A stretch of DNA of 64,000 nt, taken from Euphorbia lathyris. Its lineage: Eukaryota > Streptophyta > Magnoliopsida > Malpighiales > Euphorbiaceae. The translations under genes were made by a program, and so were the position numbers. The notes below the pieces were generated by a model. It was not told the DNA's origin, made no database searches, and saw only the letters and a program-made list of their open reading frames with translations. Below are positions 55,830 to 64,000 of the stretch, piece by piece. The number at the start of each line of letters is the position of its first letter. Positions within the stretch are counted from its first letter, which is position 1. The stretch is taken from positions 62,578,578-62,642,577 of the forward strand of contig NC_088919.1 in assembly GCF_963576675.1 (NCBI RefSeq). The letters are read 5' to 3'.

Positions 55830-56624
55830 AGCCTCCCTTTTAGGTTACTAACTCTTGAAGTGGTATGGGAGCAAGTCGAAGATTGGTTTATTCATATGTG
55901 TGAAGCATTGAATCCAAAATCTATATATGTTTTGGTACTAATTCTTTGGTCGATCTGGATATAGAGAAATGACCAGTTTTGGTCGAAGTTGTGTCAGAAT
56001 CCCAACGACAGCGTAAGAAGTTCAATGCAGCTTTTACATGATTGGCGGCAAGGGCGGATGACCATTATGGAATCTGGGTTGACTGTGGATCAGAAAGCGA
56101 ACAAAGATAGAATTTCATGAATTAGTAGAAGACGGGCGAAATGCAATGTAGACGCAACTATTTTTCAGACCTCCCCTCGTTTTGGTATGGGTGATGTTCT
56201 ACGTAATCACGAGCTGTTTCTAGCTTGTTATAGCTCAGTCTCTAATGGCTTGATATCGCCCAAATTGGTTGAAGCATTGGCATTACGAGACGGTATTGGT
56301 TGGACGTTTTCCTTAGGCTATAACAATATTGATTTTGAGATTGACACAAAAGGAGTGGTGAATAGTTGGTGCTCGAGCCACAAGGATCTTACGGAATATG
56401 GTGAAGTAGTTCAAGACATTAAGAAACTTCTTCATAATCATCTGACTTGTTTAGTGACGTTTGTTCCTCGATTAGCGAATGGAGTTGTTAATAAGTTAGC
56501 TCGTCATTCTTGTTCCAATGCTAATCCTTTTATTACTTTTTGTGTTCCTAGTTTCTTAGATGGTGCTTTATGTTAGAATATAGGTGTTTAATCTTAATAA
56601 ATTGCTTTTTTCTCTTAAAAAAAA
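55830..56624 (+). mobile_element. 5'-truncated L1-like LINE, RNase H tail
   Basis: Open frame 56187-56576 reads PKLVEALALRDGIGWTFSLG, NIDFEIDTKGVV, VTFVPRLANGVVNKLARHS and ends FLDGALC; upstream pieces (LVLILWSIWI) match the pre-RNase H region of the 19170-20000 copy. The 3' UTR ends ttttctctt and a short A-run (56617-56624). 5' end and TSD not resolved. Confidence 0.8.
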
Positions 56625-56693
56625 GGTAAGGTCCATTTTGCATCATATCTAAAGGATTCCTTGGTTCGGACTGAAGAAGCCATATATATGAGA

Positions 56694-58317
56694 TGTCACA
56701 CCCGACCCTAGACGACCTCAATCGGCACCGGGCGTGAAATAGAAAGATCACAATCAATATTTATGAGTCTCCAAATTATCCAAATATCATAAATATCAAA
56801 CTTTTCAAGTATTCCTCTTAGATATATATTCTAAATAAATCAATATCCTTACTACATTAGTCATTCAAAAACCTCAACATATTGACCAACTCCATTACAT
56901 CACAATTGAAATACTAAGGTTCTAATAATAATTCTAACAATAAGTAACAACTTCCAATCCTCGCCTAATCGGTCGGTAATCTTCTCTATACTTGTACTTT
57001 CTCACCTAAAAATATTAAAACATTTAAAAACATGAGACAGAAGTCTCAGTAAGAAACTATCAGCTATAAAAACCCAAATTTACTTAACATAGCTACATAT
57101 ATACATTTGTAAAGGGATTTAATCAAAACCTTATAAAATATACTCAAACTTAAGTTTATAAGATAGTCATCAAAACCTTATAAAATATTCTCAAAACTTA
57201 AGTTCATAAAATAAAATTTGTGTATGTGTATCCATCCTCGAATTCCACCCGTGTAGATCATAACATCAACATAATAATATCGAGATATCTCATTTATATC
57301 TCGTTCCTTGCCTAACAGTTAAGACTACCAGCCGTGCACTCTGGCCATACTGCCATTAGATATGGTCTTACAAATACAACTCCTACCCCGGACAATCCTA
57401 GATGGACAAAACCATTTTATCTTTCGAAATATCACAACTCATAAAAAATCATATTTGGACTTCAATCCAAAATAATAACAACAAAAACCGCAACAGATTT
57501 CTCAATCCAAAAACAATTCATAAGAAATCATCAAATTCATTTTGTTCAATATAGATATATATTGAAACCAAAAACATATATGTATATATGTAAATCAACC
57601 AAATTAAGCCTTAAATCAACATAAGCAAGTAAAATCTGAAATTCGCATAGAAGTATAATCAATAGCTTCATTTGAAACCATAATTTCACAATAAAAGCAA
57701 GATCGTGAAAAATCCCAATTTTACAAAATTCATGCATAACCTTAAAATATCAATTTCTGAAACTCTTTGATTGTATATATATCTATATACATAAAACTCA
57801 AAATATAGTTGATAGTTACTTACCTTGGCTACTAATTGAGGAAAACGCACCCGTTCAATTCTCCTCTAAATCCTGTCTAAGACGTTTGCCTCTAAATACT
57901 ACCGAAACTCAAAAACTCTTTGGTTAGGACTTAGATCTATATATAAGGATACTATGGTTTCAATTTTAAGTGATTCGGACGGTCGAATCTCCGTAAATCA
58001 AAGAAACGGTGGAAAAATGGTTCAGGATCGATGAAAATGATGAAAAGGCTGAGAAAGAAAATAAAAAGAAAAAAAATCAAAGAAGATGATCATCATCTGC
58101 GAATGCTTTTGGAGTCCAAATCTGGAAAATATCCAGTTTGGTTCTCCATTTTTATATAATCTTTTATAAATTACTTTAACCTTTTAATTTACACCTAAAA
58201 CCATCAAATTAACTCCAAACTTTTTCTATAACACCGATTTAACTTCACACACCCAATAATTATAATATATATTACTATTAAGATATAAATTCTGAAAATT
58301 TAGACACGGACGTGACA
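56694..58317 (-). repeat. Solo LTR, 1,624 bp, TSD TGAGA
   Basis: Starts TGTCACACCCGACCC and ends GGACGTGACA, so the two ends are themselves an inverted TGTCAC/GTGACA. Perfect TSD TGAGA (56689-56693 and 58318-58322). A TATA-like cttatatatag on the minus strand at about 57942-57952 suggests minus orientation. No coding region or primer site. Confidence 0.85.
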
Positions 58318-58512
58318 TGAGAATTTCATCTCTGCAGCTCAAACAAAACCACCAAAATACTAGTTCAGAAAAATATGTGTAATAGAAACTTCTTAATCAA
58401 CATTTAGATTTGACTCTACCCAAACTTTTCTAGTTCACCCCAGTATTCTCTACTTCTCCAACTGTTGCTTAGCAGTTTCATCAAATAAATAACAGTATTA
58501 TTAGAAATATTC

Positions 58513-58668
58513 ATATGGACCTTAATGACAAATTGAATTTCATTCACCATTAGATCTAGGTTTATTAAATTTAAGCCGTAGGATGTTGTGAATCTCCACC
58601 TTAAGATTCTAATAAGCCTAAATCTAATGGTGAATGATCAAATACTACATGATCATTAAGGTCCATAT
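58513..58668. mobile_element. Small MITE, second copy of the 10633-10791 family
   Basis: Ends ATATGGACCTTAATGA and its inverse TCATTAAGGTCCATAT; inner arms accattagatctaggtttat and its inverse. 156 bp. Confidence 0.85.
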
Positions 58669-58928
58669 AATCAAAACCGTATTTATCAAATATATATGTT
58701 TGTGGACCATAATAATAATTTTTCTTTAGAGTTTGGGCTTTATGTAAAATAGAAAGAAAAAGTTCCGATTTCAAATTCGATAAAACCCCAAAACGTACTA
58801 ATTAACCTTCCTAATAAATTACTAGTATTTTAGTAAAATTTTGCAATATTTTATGAGTGGATTTCTATTAGAGTTTCTATCCTCTACTTAATCACTAAAA
58901 TTAAGTTATCAAGTTTTATTTTTATTAA

Positions 58929-59490
58929 GGTTAAGGTGCAAAAATACCTCTTACGTTTTGGGTCAGGAGTAATTTTACCTTTAACGTCTAAAATGATACA
59001 ATTTTGCCCCTCACGTTGGTAGCCAAGAGCAAACTTACACCTAACATTGATAATTTGAGTCAATTTTAGGTACTATTATAAAACACAGATATTTGAGTTT
59101 CTTATTTTGCATAATTGCATATCAATTCGTTCTAAAAAAAGGATTTCCTGTTTTTTATAATTTAATAATAGAATTGAAGATTAATTTTTATAAATTCGGT
59201 GAATTTCTTATTTTATTTTTGTCCAATTCGTACAAAAGACAAAAAAAAAAATTCCACATCCCAATATATGTTTATGATTTGTTACTGATAAAATGACGCA
59301 TGTGTAAAGTGTAGATGACAAGATTCAGAAGACAGTTTGATGAATTATTTCTCAAATGAACTCAATTTATGAATGTTAGGGTAAAGTTGCTCTTGGCTTC
59401 CAATGTTAGGGGTAAAATTGCATCATTTTAGACGTTAGAAGTAAAATTGCTCCTGATCCAAAATGTTAGGGGTATTTTTACACCTTAACC
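58929..59490. mobile_element. MITE with long terminal inverted repeats, ~562 bp
   Basis: Ends GGTTAAGGTGCAAAAATACC and its inverse GGTATTTTTACACCTTAACC. Arms (attttacctttaacgtctaa, atgatacaattttgcccctc, agccaagagcaaacttac) extend over 100 bp. Flanks ttttattaa and ttttaatta look like a decayed 9-bp TSD, pointing to Mutator-like. The small frame at 59093-59296 in the loop is AT-rich and not a believable gene. Confidence 0.8.
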
Positions 59491-60049
59491 CTTTTAATTA
59501 TTTATAGATTTTCTTTTTATAGAAAATTTTGATTCGGAGACAAATCATTTAAAAGCTGCATAATCAATCTTGAATTAATTAATCTAATCTAATAAAAAAA
59601 ATATATATTTAATTTACTTAAACATTACCTTTTTATTTTATTTTTATCAAGAGTGTTTAATTAATTTTGAATTGTTCAGCCTAAGAAAATGATATTAAAA
59701 AATAAAAAGCTGCAGTGAAATAATATTATAGTTGTTAGAGGTTTGGTCTATGAGATTTAAATTGGATTAGGTAATTATATAATATGTGTATTCAATAAAT
59801 TTTAAAAAATAAATTAGTAGTATAGTAGATTTGGTCATCAACCAAGTTATCATATGATCTCACACTGTCACGGACTGAATCATTTTTGGAATAATAATAT
59901 ATCACCAAAGAATATATTTTTATAAGGTCAATTATTCCAAAATATTTCTAATTATAGCTTAAAAAACAAACAATCATATTACCAAAAATATAAATATTGA
60001 TTAATAGTAATTTATTTTAATTTTTTTTAGTTTGATTTGGGGCATAAAC
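59491..60049. other. AT-rich DNA, no gene
   Basis: No coding or repeat structure recognised. Confidence 0.5.
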
Positions 60050-60059
60050 AGTGGGTTAT

Positions 60060-60282
60060 TGATGATATCAGACAGATTCTACTTAGACGTACAGATTATT
60101 CTGTGACCTTCATCTCGAGATTAGCGAACGGAGCGGCTCATGCTATGGCTAGGCATGCTCGGTCCAATGCTAGTTTCTTTAGTGATTTTTATATCATTGA
60201 TTTCTTGGTTTCTATAGTTTATAATGAATCTTCTTTGATTTCTTAATACCATTTTGTTTGGTTTCAAAAAAAAAAAAAAAAA
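60060..60282 (+). mobile_element. Very short 5'-truncated LINE, 10-bp TSD
   Basis: About 223 bp encoding only the end of a LINE RNase H (DDIRQILLRRTDYSVTFISR, LANGAAHAMARHARSNAS), then a poly(A) of about 18. TSD AGTGGGTTAT at 60050-60059 and 60283-60292. Same family as 19170-20000. Confidence 0.88.
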
Positions 60283-60628
60283 AGTGGGTTATACTATAGC
60301 TAATATTTCCAAGAGCATGTTTTTTCTTGTTTATGGAAAATTATGGTAAGCATCCGGTGCTTACAAATACCTTTATAATAGAAGTGACACGTGTCATTTT
60401 CGTCGGCCAGCACATTTTGTTTTCGTCAGAAAAGCAATTCTCCTATAGGTTTTATAAGCACTTGCGTTCCGTATTGGACTAGGACTGTTTTTAAGACTAA
60501 CAGTCTGATTGAACCTGGTTTGCTAGTTAATCTAAGTTTATGTTACAAGAGTTAGATAAAGAATTTGTTTATTTGAATGTTTTCCGCTACTTGATGTGTG
60601 TGTAAATTTTAGAGATATTATTCTTATA

Positions 60629-60840
60629 TGGTATCAGAGCTACAAAGGTTTAAATACCAAGAAACCTAATTTTTAGCTTTTACTAATTCGATGTCTTCCT
60701 TAAGAAAAAAAAAATCAGACTATTGATATCATGATTTTTCCTCTGTCAAACTCATTATATTGTTTTTGAGTTCTCTTTTCTCATCCTTATTCTTATAAAC
60801 ATTCACTTTTGCTTTTGCCTTACTTTATAGGGTTGCAATT
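60629..60840 (+). mobile_element. Copia-type primer site and gag leader
   Basis: TGGTATCAGAGC at 60629-60640 is a perfect initiator-Met tRNA primer site. A leader and an ATG at 60691 (MSSLRKKK) follow, breaking quickly. The LTR expected just upstream ends near 60628 without a clear CA. It may belong to the same internally deleted copia as the RNase H at 60870. Confidence 0.6.
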
Positions 60841-60869
60841 AGGAAAAATTCTTCCCAATTTTCTCTCGA

Positions 60870-61236
60870 TTGTCTCGGTCTAGTGCGGAGGCCCAATATA
60901 AAGGAGTAGCTAATGTTGTCTCGAAATCATACTGGATTCAGAATCTTCTTTTAGAACTACATTGTCCGGTATGTAAAGAAACTTTAGTAAATGGTGATAA
61001 TGTAATTGATATTTACCTTTCTGGTAATCTCTTACAACATCAACGAACCAAGCATATTGAAATAGGCATACATTTTGTTCGCGAAGATGTTGCACATGGG
61101 GAAGTTCTTGTTTTACATGTTCCGTCCCGATATCAGAGTGCAGATATCTTCACAAAAGTGTTTACCACTTATACTTTTTTGAAGATTTTAGGCCAATCTC
61201 AGCGTCCGTGAACCTCCTGCTTTGACTTCAGGTGTG
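60870..61236 (+). pseudogene. Ty1/copia RNase H tail
   Basis: Reads SRSSAEAQYKGVANVVSKSY, WIQNLLLELHCPV, LLQHQRTKHIEIGIHFVRE, VLHVPSRYQSADIFTKV: the copia RNase H C-terminal half. The usual CDN block is altered (NGDNVIDIYL). It ends against an LTR at 61237. The rest of pol is absent. Confidence 0.8.
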
Positions 61237-61457
61237 TGTTAGAATATATGTAAATATATTCTTAGGTTGAGTATGAGTTGTAAATATATTGTATATATAG
61301 CAATAGTCAAAGTCAAAGTCAACTGTCAATAGTCAATATGTATAAATTTATTAGCTTTTATTAGCTTTCCTTGTTTAACTTTTTACCTCTTGTATAAATA
61401 CCTAGAGTTGATCAGTAATAAGACACAAAAACAATTCTTTCAGAAAGCATACATTCA
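61237..61457 (+). repeat. Probable copia 3' LTR, ~221 bp
   Basis: Starts TGTTAGAATATATG where the coding reading ends and probably ends ACATTCA at 61457. A TATA box tgtataaatacc lies at about 61393-61404. No partner LTR identified, so the right end is tentative. Confidence 0.6.
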
Positions 61458-61535
61458 AGAAGAGAAAGACAAGTTTAGTGAAAAAAAAATCAGAGATTTC
61501 AATTCTTTGTGGTGTTGATGCTTGCTTGATGATCT

Positions 61536-62084
61536 ATGCTCCCAAATAAAATCATGAAGAACCATTCAAGCTTGATATTGTTTGGTCATCAGATTTCAAT
61601 AAACTTGAAAAAATTATTCACAAATACACACAATGCAAGAAAATCCTACACTGTTTCTGATTATTTTTCAAGGAAAAAGAGAAAGCTCGATTCGGAAATC
61701 TCTAAACTCCACAACCAAATCAACGAAGTTAAGTATCCTTGTTTGGAAAAAAATTCATTACATGAATTTAGGGCACTTGTTTCGGATTGGATCATAAAAT
61801 TGAATTGCTTCCTAAAAACTCAACCACAAGGATGCTATATCATTTGAAAACTTGGGAAACTACATGGAACTACTAGAAAATTAGATGCATGTGCTTATGT
61901 CTGCGCCTACACCAGTCTGTTTTCAGCCTCGATCGAGTTGGTTCATGAATTTGCAACGACAACAACATTATGAGCTTTTCTCTGATTCGAATTCGACGAT
62001 GATTCTGAATCGAGGCAAGGCAAGTGAGACGCAACTTAATGTACCAATTTGGCAAGGTCAAAGTTATATTAATACTTTAGCCTG
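61536..62084 (+). pseudogene. Unidentified coding fragment, two frames
   Basis: 61536-61847 (103 codons) has a basic helical part (SDYFSRKKRKLDSEISKLHN) and a Trp-containing segment (FRALVSDWIIKLNCFLK). 61885-62085, in another frame, is less repetitive (SAPTPVCFQPRSSWFMNLQR, closing WQGQSYINTLA). Composition and lack of internal repeats suggest a host gene's 3' exon or a gene fragment rather than a transposon. The basic stretch recalls the region after the DNA-binding domain of type I MADS proteins, but that is a guess. It sits directly after a copia LTR, so the 5' part may have been lost. Confidence 0.35.
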
Positions 62085-63019
62085 ATTTCTCTCTCCACAC
62101 AAAATTGGCAAAACTTGATAGGGTAATATGATTAACGTGTCACGTTCTATTATCGATGCCTAAATCGGTACTCTCTTGTCAACTTTAAGCCTATATTGAT
62201 ACTATTTTGTATGTGGAATCTAAATTGATACTCTCCTAAAAACCTTAGTATCTATTTTGGTACCTTATCCCTTAAATAAATGAATAGTTTATTCGAGATT
62301 ATTTAATTCATTCAATATAGTATTTGAATATACAAAAAAATGAAAATTTTGAATCTTTAGCACAATTTATCTTTTATTTCATAATTAATAAGAAAGAAGA
62401 AATTTATAGTTATAACATAAAGTGGTGAATCTAATCAAATGATAATAAACTTAAACTGCCACTGAGATTTAAATAAAGTGTGTTTTAGAAGAAACACAAT
62501 AGAGATAAGAAGTGAATTTAATTACAATAGGAGAAAAGCATAAGGGAAAGAAAAAAAAGGACATATAAAATGTGTTGCAGATAGATTCGGAGGCGTATAT
62601 ACAAGTAATTAGAACTTAAATACGATATGGGAACAAAATCATAAGGTACATGTGAAAATTCCTGATTAATATTACTGGTAATGTTTTAAAAACTGGATCG
62701 AAGTCAAACCAGGTGCATAACTGAGTGAGGAGTCAATAGATTCAACCGGTTAATTCGGATTGGTTGAACCAGATCTATATATTTAATAAACTTTTCTTCA
62801 ATTAAACATAAAATCCCAATTTATATTTATCAGTTTATACTATAATGTGGGGTTTAGGTTTTTAATTTTACAAAATAAAGTAACTTTATTTGGGTTTTAA
62901 AAATATATTTCAAATAATGTGCAGTCCTCTCAATGAAAAAAATAATAAAAAATTGTGCAAGTTAATTATACTTTTTTTTGTGTATTTTTTAAGTTAAACT
63001 TTTATAATTATTTTTTTGC
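62085..63019. other. AT-rich DNA, no gene
   Basis: Repeated words at 62165-62270 (ctaaatcggtactctc, ctaaattgatactctc, gatactattttgta) suggest an eroded MITE. Nothing coding. Confidence 0.4.
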
Positions 63020-63406
63020 GTTAATTTCAAATAAAATCTCATGGTTTCACGTTTTTCGTAGATCGGTATCTGTGGTTGGTAAAATTTTTATTTTGCTAAT
63101 TTTGGCTGACCTCAAAATGAAAATTTTCAAGAATTAAAGTTGTTTAGCATTACTATGGACCCACATTTTTTATTTTTCAAAATCATCATTTTTATAGTTT
63201 TTCTCTCTAAACATTGACTTTATCTCTCATAAAAAAACACCACCTAAATTACCTCAAACCTAAAAATTTGAAGAATTAACGTTACTTAAAACATCATTCA
63301 ACTTTGAAAATTTTCATTTTGAGGTCATTATCGATCAAATTTGGAAAAATATATTTTTTGCCAACCACAGGTACCGATCTGAAAAAAAAAATGGTGAAAC
63401 TGATAA
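63020..63406. mobile_element. MITE cut by a copia element
   Basis: Left arm tttcaaataaaatctcatgg, cgtagatcggtatctgtggt; the right arm, inverse, is accacaggtaccgatctg and ggtgaaactgataa. The core matches 23545-24003. The right arm stops at the copia LTR, so its last ~25 bp should lie beyond the copia element, outside the window. Confidence 0.7.
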
Positions 63407-63531
63407 TGTAGAATCCTTGCCTTTCCATTCATTGATAATGTGATATATATACACAAGATATATGTGTGAACATGATAATTACAAATCAATTATATTCCTA
63501 AATTACAGCAGAAATATCCATATCTAATACA
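63407..63531 (-). repeat. 3' LTR of a copia element, only ~125 bp
   Basis: On the minus strand it starts TGTATTAGATATGG right after the purine tract ACGGGGG and ends GATTCTACA. A TATA-like tgtatatatatcac is inside. The pol frame runs into it and stops within the first bases. Confidence 0.7.
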
Positions 63532-64000
63532 CCCCCGTAGTCGAAACGGGAGGTGGTCGAACGTTGAGACTAGAGCGGAAGTCGTCGAAAAGAATTTGTG
63601 GTAGACCTTTGGTGAAAATATCTGCAATTTGATGACGAGAAGGAACATGAAGTACCCTAACCTCTCCTTTAGCAACCTTTTCTCGAACAAAATGTATATC
63701 CATCTCAATATGCTTGGTACGTTGGTGTTGTACAGGATTACCAGTGAGGTAAACTGCACTCACATTGTCACAATATACCAAGGTGGATTTACTAATAGGG
63801 CAATGAAGTTCAAGAAGAAGATTTCTAATCCAGCAAGTTTCAGATACGACATTAGCAACACCACGATACTCTGCTTCAGCACTAGAACGAGATAAAGTGG
63901 GTTGCCGCTTAGCAGACCAAGACAGAAGATTGTCACCAAGGAAAACACAATATCCTGAAGTAGAACGTCGAGTGTCAGGACATCCCCCCCAATCTGCATC
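63524..64000 (-). mobile_element. Ty1/copia pol 3' end, runs off the right edge
   Basis: Two frames joined by a shift near 63770 read DADWGGCPDTRRSTSGYC-type text at the window edge (seen as DWGGCPDTRRSTSG), SSAEAEYRGVANVVSETCW, then VYCDNVSAVYLTGNPVQHQR, TKHIEMDIHFVREKVA and VPSRHQIADIFTKGLP. This is the copia RNase H with the CDN and TKHI blocks intact and few lesions, so the element may be fairly young. The polyprotein ends in the LTR at about 63524. Confidence 0.88.

Overview
This window is nuclear DNA of a flowering plant, most likely a eudicot. It is AT-rich and almost entirely built of transposable elements in various states of decay. Plant-type Ty3/gypsy and Ty1/copia retrotransposons, L1-like LINE tails, a tRNA-derived SINE, a Helitron and several MITE families are all visible. 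I cannot name the species. Only one ordinary host gene is clear: an intronless glutaredoxin-family gene on the minus strand at 8041-9249.

Layout. 1-2018 is the 3' end and LTR of a Ty3/gypsy element running off the left edge. 2240-7925 holds a decayed Ty1/copia pol whose 3' part is duplicated; it is interrupted by a solo LTR (3022-4389) and by two hAT-like MITEs that landed one in each duplicate. The glutaredoxin gene follows, then a MITE-rich stretch (9.5-11.4 kb), LINE tails, a copia remnant holding a MITE inside a MITE (12.8-14.5 kb), and a complete-looking non-autonomous Helitron (15571-18875). 19-26 kb has truncated LINEs with clear target-site duplications and Tourist-type MITEs. 26-37 kb is a graveyard of gypsy fragments, including an 89-bp inverted repeat, an LTR flanked on one side by integrase and on the other by gag, and a chimeric junction of two opposed elements. 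A SINE with a 17-bp target-site duplication sits at 36559-36710.

The centrepiece is a 14.3-kb Ty3/gypsy element of the Tat type (38742-53033, minus strand, TSD GAAAC) with ~1.92-kb LTRs. It sits inside a solo LTR (37328-53141, TSD GATTC), which itself sits inside an older LTR. The Tat element encodes gag-protease, reverse transcriptase with two RNase H domains, and integrase. Between integrase and its 3' LTR it also carries, on the opposite strand, a five-exon gene with a plant mobile domain and a C-terminal coiled coil. Its splice sites join in frame, but the copy has two in-frame stops. The element's LTRs and its 44-kb spacer share an array of short quasi-palindromes (TACGC-CYY-GCGTA).

53-64 kb returns to MITEs, truncated LINEs, a 1.6-kb solo LTR (56694-58317), copia ends, and an unidentified coding fragment near 61.5-62.1 kb. 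A copia element on the minus strand runs off the right edge. Coordinates of repeat ends were read by eye; where both TSD copies are given, the ends are reliable to the base.
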